Assembly (NCBI GenBank): GCA_001632425.1
Contig: KV425553.1
Coordinates: 909,498-973,497, forward strand
Length of the DNA stretch: 64,000 nt
Source: Neolentinus lepideus HHB14362 ss-1
Taxonomy: Eukaryota > Basidiomycota > Agaricomycetes > Gloeophyllales > Gloeophyllaceae
Reading direction: 5' to 3'
The notes under the pieces were generated by a model. That model searched no databases, had not been told where the DNA came from, and was given only the letters and a program-made list of their open reading frames with translations. The translations under genes and the position numbers were made by a program. Shown piece by piece: positions 45,494-56,405 of this stretch. Positions within the stretch are counted from its first letter, which is position 1; the number at the start of each line of letters is the position of its first letter.

Positions 45494-47614
45494 TCATAGA
45501 AACACGAGAACACCCTCACTCCCCTGCACCGACAGTATCCCGTCCTCTAGGGTTTCGACAACCTCTACTCCACTGGCAGTGCCATTCTCATAGCTCTGCC
45601 CAGCCCAAGTGACCGCACTGCTGTCCTTCGAATCCAACCCCGGCGCACTCATCCTTTTCACCTTAGCAGTACTCCCTTCCTCTATATAGTCACTTAGATT
45701 GATATACACTACTGCCGCCTCTTTCTCTTCGTCGCTTGCCGTGACGTTGCGAATTGCGAGGTTAAGGACCGCTATGCGAGACAGGCTGGACTGATCCCAG
45801 ATGGCATAGACTGCTAGCTGAGGGTGGGAAGGCGTCGGGATGAGAGAGATCTGGGATTTACCGGAGGAGCCGACTGCTTCGGTAATGAGTAGGTAGGCGA
45901 CGAAGGAGGGAGAAGCGCGAGCAGCTCCGTATCTGTCGGTCTCAACTGGATACCAAAGATCATACTTACGAAGTATAAGCACACTAGTACTAGGATGTAG
46001 GAGTGACGTACACGAAATGCTTACCCAAGAGAATCCAGGGCTAACACATTATATATATCAGTTATGCAGCCATAATAATATGGTGCGTTACTTACCTGTT
46101 TGCTTGTTGGTTACTCTGCAGAACCAAAGTCGCACCCTGGTGCAGGTACATTCTAGAGATATTTAGGAACGCCCCATACAATACCGCTTGACATACTCGT
46201 CAATTGCGGATGGAGTGTGGATTAAATAAACACCCACTATCCGCGAGCCAAAGAGCTTGGCCAAATGTATCCGTAACATTCTGCTTCCCGGAACATGACA
46301 CGGAGCTATATTCGCCGACCACGAACTCTTTTCCTACCGCGTGGGCCGCAGCTATCTGAGGCTTCCACAGGTCCAAGTATGCCTGGACGAATAAACGAGT
46401 GAGTGTGACTGATTATTTCAAGAGCGGGGTGGTTTTTACTGTGATATTCTGGTGATTGATCAAATTCGGTAAGGTCGCGATCGCGTCTCTAGCAGGATCG
46501 CAGGTAGAGTATTGATACCTGCCAAAATATTGGGATGAGGTCGGTCCATAAACTTACTGTCGGATACTCACGTATGTTGCGAGAAAATTTTGATCGCGCC
46601 AGTACTGTCAACTCCTTCCTCGATGATGGACACCGTAGTCATGGGTGCTGTGGAAGTGGGGTCTTCGGCAAAACTCCCTGCCTGGAAGATATCATGCGGA
46701 AGGGAAAGGTTCCGAGATAGAACGGACGTCCAGCCCTGGCAAATGCCAAATGGTGTTATCCATTGTACAACTAACCTTGCCTGGGGAACGGTCATACCAA
46801 AAATTGCGCTGTATAATCCGAGGAGGCCCAAGTGCTGGGACGCGAGCCACCAGCGAAATGATCTGGCTCGTTGCCAACTAATAGACGTCAGGAAAGGATA
46901 TTAACCTGCATAAGAGGAGTTTACTGAGCTCTACGTACGCTCCAAAGCTCGTATTCTGTCCCACCCAATATATCTAACGGCCGCCTGAATCTCGTCACGG
47001 GCGAATTGGACGGTGTTATTCCCGAGATTCACGTCTACAACGATCTTGGAGGAGATGGGAAACACAGAGAGGGACTCATAATAGGCCGGCCCGCTATGTA
47101 AATATGAAACCTTTCTAAGTCGGACTCATTCGAACGGAGACAACATACTAAGTCGTTCTCCATATTCCTCCACTCTGTGAGCACCGATGTGAGCGCTTGA
47201 CGACAGTCACAGTAGCAGCTACTTGCAGGACTCTCGTCAAACTCTAAGGCAGACGCATTCGGATTGAACTGAGTGCTGTCCCTGGTTGAAGAACCCAATA
47301 AGTACAATTGAGAGCTAAAGAACCAGAACAGAGAAGAGAACTCACGCTGTAATCCCGCCAGGACGTATGTCGGGTCCTACACCAGTCCTCTTGAGTAATT
47401 GCTCCATCAGTGCCTTGGTCAACAGATTCGGACTGGACAAATTTCCTCCGAACGAAGGTAGATAGGAAAACTCTATGGACAGTGACGCCAGACTGCGGTC
47501 AAGGATCCGTGATGCATTCTTTGGGCTTGGAGAGATAGTCGGAAGGTCAATAATCTGAGCTGCCCTGATCAGTACAACCGGCAGAGAGCAGATGAATACT
47601 GCAAGTCTTTTCAT
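45494..47614 (-). CDS. Secreted GH79-family glycoside hydrolase
   Basis: Beta-glucuronidase-like enzyme of glycoside hydrolase family 79. Certain exons: complement(45494..45964,46025..46040,46096..46186,46238..46382,46440..46518,46572..46735,46798..46877,46939..about 47093, about 47130..47281, 47346..47614). A signal peptide (MKRLAVFICSLPVVLIRA) precedes the catalytic domain: SFGGNLS and RPGGIT, then GPAYYESLSVFP, a LGNEPD motif whose Glu is the expected acid/base, the ADTVLYGAFLNISRMYLHQG strand, and VVGEYSS, whose Glu is the candidate nucleophile. Then come SWYDLWYP and GAARASPSFVAYLLITEAVG, and a C-terminal beta-rich part. Substrates may be glucuronic acid on arabinogalactan or fungal wall polymers; unresolved. 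A 16-nt microexon (46025-46040) encodes PGFSW. Splicing between 47093 and 47281 is unclear to me; the readable parts keep frame. Confidence 0.8.
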
Positions 47615-48250
47615 GTTGAGTGTATCCGGGCAGAAGAACTGGTTTCAGCATGGTCACTGCAGAGTATTTATGTCAGGATATTGAAATCGAAATTTCGTCT
47701 GGAAGAAGAGCCTGTGCAGGCCGGGCCCGGTGGTCACAAGCACACCGGTAAACTCGCGACCATCGTGACTGTCGCCGGCCCGCCCGTCGGAGCATATATA
47801 ACCACAACGCGTCTGTCACGTGTGCGTGTATCCGCTTCAGCCACAATAAGCCACAACCGCAGCACGGAGTATAGTAGTTATTCAGCCGCGCATGTTAGAG
47901 TGGTGATAGCGACGGTCAAGACATCGATTCAAGTCCAGCAATGTATTTACATACACGTAACAGACAAAGCTTGATCAAACAAAGTGCACATAGCACGAGA
48001 GTGTGTTCATGATAATCGTTACCTACTAATGCAAAATGTCTAGGAGTACAAGGGTTATGCTATCGCGTCCGTCAGACGCATCATCAACATCGTCATTTCA
48101 TCTTCGTCATCGAATAACGGATTCATGAACTTTTCATGGTAAGAATAAGAAAGTCAAAGTATAAGCACAACGAACGTGAAATTAGCCTTTACAACAAAGC
48201 AAACCCTAAATTGAGGAGGCGATATGATCAATCTATCCACCGCATCCCGG
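47615..48250. other. Intergenic region upstream of the GH79 gene
   Basis: 636 bp between the GH79 start (minus) and the GBD/FH3 gene stop (minus). It holds a TATA-like box near 47665. No gene or repeat recognised. Confidence 0.55.
47665..47671 (-). promoter_or_regulatory. TATA-like element of the GH79 gene
   Basis: On the minus strand the sequence reads ATAAATA about 55 bp upstream of the start codon. Single match; core-promoter role is inferred from position. Confidence 0.4.
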
Positions 48251-50389
48251 TCATGGAGTGAATACGTTATCGAAACGAAGTGGCTCCATCTTGTTAGGCG
48301 ACGGCAGTACAGGTCCAGGTGCCCTGGGCCCCTTCTTCACGGGCGACGCTCGGGGAGTCTGGGATTTCGTCTCCCTGGGTACACGACCGGTCTTGCACAT
48401 GCTTAGCGGAGGCGGCCCCATCAACCGCGAGACGCTCCATGGGATCTCGTAGCCTGCCCTGCCAGCCAAAGAGATGTATCGTGCAATCTCGAGATGCAAG
48501 GTAGGATAGTAGACCGTCGAGGCTTTCCGGCCAATCTACGGTAGGGGCGAATTAGTTCCCAGTTCTGCTAAAGCATTTCCATTCTCATTACCAGAATCAT
48601 GCGCTCAAGGCCAGATAGGAAGAGGTCCTGGTGGAACCTGTAGGCAGAATGATCATGCTCTTTGGGCAGTTGCAGGTCTGCCGCGACTTTAGCGATTGCA
48701 TTTATAAATCTGAAATGCGTAGACTGCGAAGATGTCATCCCCTTCAGCATTGATGAATTGTAGAGAAAACGAAAGAATATACCATATAACCCATAGCCTC
48801 AAATTCAACACCACCCGTCATCCCACCTGGAGCTCTAGGCTTCTCTACCTTGTTCTCATCGGTGTCCTCGAGTACCCATATGGTATTGTTCTGATGACAG
48901 AACACCCAGAAGTAGTCACGACAGATATCAGACAGCTCCTGGAGATACGTCTTGTAGATTCTAGGCTTGTGGAGGGATTCGATAAAGGCATGAGGAGAGA
49001 TGGGGTTGGATGGAGACTCGGTGGGAGGGGGCGCAGGCGTTAGAAGGATAGCACGGATGAGGGAATAAAAGGTTTTGTGGGGGGCCGGGAGGATGACAAC
49101 AGAAGTCGCGGATGGACGGGAAGTCTCGTCCCATGCTTCCGTCCGGCGGGACGTCCCACTGGACCCGATGGCGGGCAGAAGCGTTGAAGGATACAGATCG
49201 AACAGAGTAAGCAGCAACTCGATGATGAGGTGCCGGGTCGAGACCTCTCCTGGTTTCTTATCAGAGTATAAAAGGGCGACTAACTGCACGAAGGGTGAGG
49301 GGCAAGAACTACGCAATGCGAAGCATCCGATGGCGGAAGTGGATAGCGCCTTGAAGCATCGTAACAGTTCGTGTAGAACTTGATCGTCATGTTGCTCCTC
49401 CCTAATTGGCAGTATATAAAAGAATGCATTAGACGCAACTCTGGGAATAAACGAACCTCCATTCAACTTCGAGAATCTCATTGAGACGTCTCATGAGTGC
49501 ATTATACCCTCCAGCCTTCAGGAAGTCCTGTGACCAGCTGCGAAAGTCCACGTCAACGGTGATATCAGTAACATCAGTGAGTTCATACTTACGATGCAGC
49601 CTCATTTCGCAGACAAATTCGGAGCCTCTTCACGAATTCCACGTCCAACTTGGTACTTGAAGTGCCGGACAGCGTCATACATATCGCCGAGGGAGAGGGT
49701 GCAGAGGAACCTCTATCTTTGCTCAGTTTCATCGTCGCTGCAGCTGGGGCCCCCTGCGCACGAGAAAAAGTTGCGAACAAGTCAACGGAGCCTCCTCGGA
49801 CGTGCACACTTGGTGAGCGAGGGACGTGGGCAGAACCCGATCGCGCCATCGGCACGGCTGAACGGCCTGACCTATCAGGCCCGCTTGGATAACTAGGTCC
49901 TGCAGGACTTCGTGATTGAGAGGAAGAAGAATCCATGGAATCTATGCTGCGCGTTCGTCGCAGCGAAGGTGGGATGACCGGCGTCTTCGGTCCTCTGAAA
50001 GCCAATGTATGAGACGACTTGATCATGGAAGCTTTGACTATAGGGTCCATATTCTCTAACTTCGGACGCAGAGTGGGAGGAATTTGCAGATCATCCTATC
50101 TCAGGCGGTGACATGAACCTACAGTCCCGTGGACGAGAACTCAACGACGTACAAGTAGTTTGTCAAACTCCTGGTTCGTCTCAATGGCTTCCATCGGCTG
50201 CCCATGTGAAACCTTTCTATGTTTCGTCGTTTGCTTCTTAGGACTCTCCGGGAGAGGTATCGAGCAAACGTCAATAACAGGGGTGGGGGCGTTCTCTTTA
50301 CCGCTGTCGAAGCCCGCAGGCGGCGACACCATAGTAAAGTCAGAGTAAGACACGCGTTTTCCAAGAATGCCTCTGAACATGTTCGCCAT
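48251..50389 (-). CDS. GBD/FH3 (formin-like N-terminus) protein without FH1/FH2
   Basis: Exons complement(join(48251..48535,48592..48723,48783..49401,49457..49537,49593..50095,50153..50389)) give 618 aa. Residues 1-100 hold a diaphanous-type GTPase-binding start: NMFRGILGKRVSYSDF, then KLLDDLQIPPTLRPKLENMDPIVKASMI, which matches the MD-P-VKA-MI core of formin regulatory domains. After a Ser-rich region the FH3/armadillo-like helices follow (EFVKRLRICLRNEAASW, YNALMRRLNEILEVEWRE, LLRCFKALSTSAIGCFAL, HLIIELLLTLFDLYP). It ends with LHLEIARYISLA and a basic, Pro-rich tail (PVKKGPR). There is no FH1 polyproline or FH2 block. In formins this part binds Rho GTPases and autoinhibits; here it would be a free Rho effector or scaffold. 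That is inference. Confidence 0.8.
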
Positions 50390-50624
50390 GGTGAGGATGA
50401 GGGTGGTGGTGGTGGTGGTTCAGGAAGAACAGTGGGCAATGTGCTCCACGGTTGCAAACTCAGCTCCGGTTCGAAAAGCACGACGCGGCGGTCACGTGCT
50501 TTCGTATTTGTCCTCGCTTGCCAGCCTCATGCCCCAGCGCCACATGGTTTATCGATCGCGTAATATAGCAATAGAGGACGGCACACCAATGTTCAATGTC
50601 AAATACGGAAAACTACAAGACGAT

Positions 50625-53600
50625 TTAGAATAAAGCTACGCGGAGCCGCACAGCAAGGAAGGCCAGAAGGCGATAGATGGTAATTAAGACCAGCAGCAGT
50701 CCCGTGAATTTTGCTACAAGGGGGAGGTTATGAAGAACGTTCAGGTTCATTCAGCATGACACGTTACCTGTGTTGCGATCTTTAAAACCAAAAGTCTCGA
50801 TCATCTGCTCGCCGCTCACTGCATACGGCCACAGGTCAAACTGATATCCTATTATATCAGGGATGTGGACGTACCTGCCAGACATTCTCCAGACGATATC
50901 TCATCCTCGGTGCAATGAAACTGTAATCCAGTAAACTCGTTGATGAACGCGACACGGCTACACGAGTGAAATTATCAGATAAAGTCAGCACTAGTCCGTG
51001 ACACTCACGCTTGGTAGGTCAAGGCACTCGCCCACCCAATAATTTGAAGCCACTTAGGGAGTGTCGCAGACACTATGCCGCTTGTTTGGGAAAGGATAGT
51101 AAGAGCTGAAGAAACTATGGACACAGATAGACCGCCATTGATGACCCAACCTGAATGGAGTGACTGTGAGTGACCATGGAGGAGAGACAGCTTCGGTTAT
51201 CATACTAGAGAACATTATCTAAAAGGTAGAACTAGCGATTAATCGAGGGCTTCCCCAGTAAAATACTGCCCGGGCACGTACACCAATACTTTCCCCGAAA
51301 TTCAATAGGCCGAAGATTCCTGTTACATATTCGAAGTAGATGCGAGCGTCGAGCTGCAAATTCATGCCTGCGAGCATGATGATGGAATAGAGCTGGAAGC
51401 CCCGGATTCAGCCCGTCCGGGAAGTAACAGCAGAGAAGTCGCTTACCATTGCCGCTGCCACTTGCATGGGTATTTCCTGGATACTGTACGACAGGATGAA
51501 AGTCGCTGCGCTGTAGCGAGAAGTAGGATTTTTGTATTCCCTGTCAAAGATTAGGTGAGCGAAGTCAATAAGAGGAAGGTTATGAGACGATCAGTTACCT
51601 GTAGAACGCATCTCTTTCGGCCGGATAAACCGCTATGGAAGCCAGCATACCTACGCATCCGTTATGAGCGATGCATTCAGGCACGGGCCTGTAAAGCATA
51701 CCAACAAAGGGCATGGCACTGTTTTCAATCAGTAAGCCAACGCGGTCCTGGGCACCAGAGGCGCCTTTGGTCAGGCGCAAGAAGAATAGCCAGAACAGCA
51801 GGGCGAGAAACGGAGAATTTGCCAGCCTTGCGACAAAGACATCTTGCTGCCGACGAAGATTCGTCCAGCTTCTACTCAATACAATTGGCAGAGCAAAAAA
51901 GACAGATTCTTGGTGGCTGGCGTCGTCGCCCTTTTCTTGTATCGACTGAGGCCTCGCGCTCTCTAAATCCACCTTGTGTTCCTCGAGGCCTTTGACTCCA
52001 GCGCTAGATTTCCAGGAATCGAGGAGCTTCTCTACACGTGCCGTCGTTTCCTTCCGTGCAATCTCGTCGCGACGATCGATGGAAATGACGTCAAGAGCAA
52101 AGTCGGCTGGGTTGTAAAACAGAGGAGCGACTTCCCCAGCAGCTTCGAGGGTAGGAAGCAGACGATCCTTCGGTCCCGTGTAGACAATGCGCCCGTTGCA
52201 CAGGAGTAAAACGTCATCGAACGATGTCGCCCAAATCTCAGAGCGTGGTTGGTGTATCGTGACAATGACAGTCCTTCCGGAGGTGGCAATATTCCGCAGG
52301 GCATCCATGATGCTCAGGGCAGTGAATGCGTCCAAGCCGCTGGTTGGCTCATCACAGATCAATACCGACGGATCCGACATGAGCTGGATCGCCAGCGACA
52401 GTCGCCTCTTCTCTCCACCACTGATACCTTTGACAGTCTGAACGGTGTGATCGTGTAAGATGTGCGATTCCATGATTCGCTCGGCAGGACACGCTCACTT
52501 CTCCACCAACTATGTTATCTGCTACAGGGCGCAATCCCATCATGCGCAGCACTTCTTCAGCACGCTGGATTTTTGCCTTGCGAGGCATCCCTCGTAAGTG
52601 CAGACGGGCCGCATAGTGCAACGTCTCACGTATCTGCAAACGCCAGCACGTTAATGGAGACACCCAGCAACTCGTGGCATACCTTACCGTAAGCGCTGGT
52701 AGCAAATAGCTATCGTTCTGTTGTACGAATGCAACGAGTCCTTTCGTTGTCTCAGACATAGCCTCTGCATTGAAGAGGACATCACCAGATATCTCGAACT
52801 TGGAAAAGATACCGGTAGTCAGATGGCCCGAGATGACTTCTAAAAGGGAGCTCTGCACAAGACGAAAGTCAAGATGCCGCTAAACATCATAAAAGCCACG
52901 CGTACCTTTCCAGCGCCTGAAGGGCCTAGAATCACTGACACCTTCCCTGGTCTGAACACAGCAGAGATATCGGACAAGATCGTCTTCCGCGTCTGGCGGC
53001 CTAGCCAGTCCCGCAGGTGAACATCCAGCTTCAGATCTCGCAACTCGACCTGGACAGGATCACGCTTCGGGGAACTGATAGCTTCCGCCACTTTCTCGGC
53101 CCGCAAGGTGTCGCTCTCTTTCCCAATCTGTTTCGCAGCGTGACGAACACCTCCTGGGTGATAATATTGTAGGAGAAATGTCTAACAGCAATGGGTAAAC
53201 AACCAGACAGTAATGCCATTTCAGATAGCACCATATGTAAAATGGTACTAACACTGATCATGAGAACCACGAGAATGAACGCGACGATGCCCAGGGGATA
53301 TACCCATATTGGAGTATCAAGATTGAACCGGAGACCACGGAGAACATTGTCTCCAGTACATTGGTTCCTGGGGGAAAATGCGTTAAAACTTTACAGCAGA
53401 ATTGAGAGATGGCAGACCTCGCGGACCCTTCGAAACCCGAGCAGGAGAATTCTTTGCCCTTGAACTGAGAGATAGCAACCCAACGAAATCCATACTGGCA
53501 TTAAAGTTCAGCGCGCGTTCCACAAAATAACGTTACCCTTACGAAGTAAGGAGACAGCCAACGTGTCCAGCCAATGTATGCAGGAAGATTCACTATGATG

Positions 53601-55789
53601 TACCCAGCGCTTAACACGAACATGATGGAAAGGCCATTGGCAAGGAGAGACGCCTCAGCGAACGGCCGTGCCATGGAGCCTGCAAAGAGAGCGTAGGCAA
53701 AGGAGGCTAGTTGCTGCAGTATACACTAAAGAAAGCGAGATAAGTGTAGCTCACAGGCCTGCGAGACAGTGATAACTCCCGTTTCCAATAACGATAAAAA
53801 GGTACCTTGCTAAGTTATCCTTTCGAAACCCACACCTGTAGTTTCATGATTCAACGGGAGTAGAACAGCAAGAGTCAGACAGACCTCACATAAAATATAT
53901 GATAATAGCATATAATGTTGGGCCCATAACATTAATGGGGAGGAAAGCCAGGAAATTACTGAGCACATATGGAACCACCGAATACAGATGGTCCTTGATA
54001 CTAGAGTGAGAAATCGCGTATGTAATGGGAACGGTAAGAACTGACTCACCTCACGCTCCCGGTCGAATATAACAAGATTATTGCACAGTATGAAGATGTA
54101 TATCACGATCGATAAATAAAAGAATGCCACTTGGCCTTGATAGTATACGGTCTTCAACGTTTGGATTCCAGCAGGCGTTTCCGGCGGTTTGTAGAACGTG
54201 AGCCCTGAGGTGAATGGGGATGAGTACTTTATGTGTGGGCAAGACACAGAAGCCTACCAGTTGCGACGCCCATCAGCGAAACCTGGAGCAGAAACCCAAG
54301 CAGTTGCCCATAATCGCGATACACATTCAAGAAACCACGTTGTGACAACACTCGTGTCTGCATAAGAAGTGAAGGGCGTTTGTTTAAATCGTTGGAATGA
54401 CCCCGTCCCAAGATCACCGGCTGCTCATCGTGGCCGTCGATATACGTAGGCCTACTGCAGCTTTTGGCAGCCTTCTCCGAAAAGTCTTTCCAACGTTTGA
54501 TTAAGTTGTTGACCTGCTCCTCTGTCCTAGCTTCGCTTTCTTCATCTCTTGTGTCGATAGCGCTGATGTCTATGAGGAAGTCCAGCGGATTTATGCGGGG
54601 AGGAGCCTCGAATCCCAGCTTTGCAAACCAGGGCAGCGCATCCGCTCTCGGTCCAGAATATACCACCGATCCTCTAGCTAGAAGACATATACGATCGAAA
54701 AGCAAATACGCGTCCGAACGCGGCTGGTGAATGCTGATAATAACAGTACGTCCCCGTCGGGCTAGAGACGAAAGTAATGATAACAGGTGATACGCAGCAG
54801 TCGTATCAAGTCCTGTGGTGCTGTTGGAATTATGTTCGCCAACACACTCGTCGTGACAAGGTTGCGAGCTGCTGACTTACGGTTCGTCCAGTACCAATAC
54901 GCTCGGAAGAGTCACGAGGATGCATCCCATTGATAGCCTATACGTCAAACTCATTGAGCTTCGGATTCCTTCACGTCAATCTGAGTTATGCACCTTCTCC
55001 GCTCTCCACCCGAGATGCCCTTCCGCAGTGGTCCCCCCACGATTGTGTTTGCTGCATCCTTGAGACCCAGTTCCAAGATCGTTTTTTCGACTATTGCTTC
55101 TCTGGCAGAGGAACTGATTGACGCAGGTAGCCGAAGATATGCTGCGAATCTCAGCGTTTCGCGGACTGTCAAACACGGAAGCAGAAAATCGTCTTGGCGG
55201 ACGAAGCCAATGACGCCTCCGAGTTTTCGCGGCAACGACTCATTCCGAGGATTTCCTAGGTGCTCACTGCGATCATTGTTTGATGACGCTGGTCGAAATG
55301 ATACGGTGCCAGCCACAGTCTTGAGCCGGCTCGTCTTCTGCGCAAGTGCATGCAGGAGTGTCGTTTTACCGCTCCCGCTACTTCCGATGCTGTTCCCAAG
55401 CGAATTAATCAGTCAATCAACGTTTATTCCCATGTAGACTGTCGTGCGAAAGATGCTAACATCGCTAGTATTTCCCCCGAGTGACTCTCTAAACTGACAT
55501 CTCTCAGTAACAGAGATCTACTGCCGGTATAGGATCGGTACTTCTCCCCGAGAGAACGTCTGGCTAATTTCGGAGGTAGTCGGACAGGTATAGGCAGTGG
55601 AAGGGGTATACCAGGTACTGGTGCCTCCACCGACAGGTTCTCTACCAAGACAGTATAGGGCAGTGGTTTCGACAGAGTTCCGAAAAGACTGTCACGGTCG
55701 TCGCTGCCTAAGTGAGCTGGCGCCTTGATTCCACCTATATTGCGCGGAACTGTCGCGCCCTCTGATGCCTTCGCTGATGCCTCAGCCAT
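50625..55789 (-). CDS. Full-size ABCG-type ABC transporter
   Basis: Two NBD-TMD halves fused, NBD first in each. NBD1: Walker A GSSGSGKTT (across an intron near 55389), C-loop KGISGGERRR, Walker B VLVLDEP, TTGLD, H-loop IHQPRS. NBD2: Walker A GPSGAGKSS (near 52909), GISGGEKRRLS, LICDEP, TSGLD, IHQPRSE. Both sites look catalytically complete, unlike the paired degenerate sites of Pdr5-type pumps, so it resembles yeast YOL075C or a fused WHITE pair. Each TMD has the usual six hydrophobic segments (for example LTFYKPPETPAG before TM1, YPLGIVAFILVVLMISV). Early exons: 55789..55461, 55389..54994, 54937..54881, 54820..54258, 54204..54050, 53993 onward. Near 53700-53820 I could not close the frame with ordinary splice sites; other parts read through. 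The stop is at 50625. Substrate unknown. Confidence 0.8.
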
Positions 55790-56405
55790 GGAGGGTACAG
55801 GGAGGGCGAGCCGAGCGACTTCACGTCCTGTTTCGCTGCCTTCGAACGATCGCTACTAAGCAATGTCCGTATAGTTGTCCTTGATAGGCGAAGCCGCGGT
55901 TTCACGTGGTCCGGCAAAGCTGCCTAACCACTTCTTAGGGTTGAGGCGGTCTCGTAACTAATATTGTATACACAACATTTTCGCAAATCATATATGATGG
56001 GTGCATAGGAGGATTCCCGAGCCGCCGTTGCTCTGTTTCAGTCATTGCAGTGTAATGATGGAAGTCTCAGATATACTTATCGATCTCCGAAGCTTAGAAG
56101 TTGTCAGGGTTCTGTGGCAGCATGCCACCAGACTATCTATTGTTCCCGGTATAGACATGTGTACGAACTAAGGCTACATATAGGATCATCTCCAAGAGAT
56201 CGGTCATCAGAAGACTGCAAAACAAAAAAGACTATAAAAACAGTATTGACGTAACGAAACAGTGATGTGGGTGGTTGTCTAGGGATTACAATCCTGCTAA
56301 TATACATGTGCAATAGGGAATCCGGAGAAAACATAAAGTTAGATGCGGAGGGCTGAAACGGAGACTTGAAGATTAATACTGTAACTTTCCGAGATTTGAT
56401 ATCTA
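55790..56405. other. Intergenic spacer
   Basis: 616 bp separating the transporter start from the stop of the zinc-cluster gene, both minus strand. Presumed promoter of the transporter; no binding motif identified. Confidence 0.55.
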
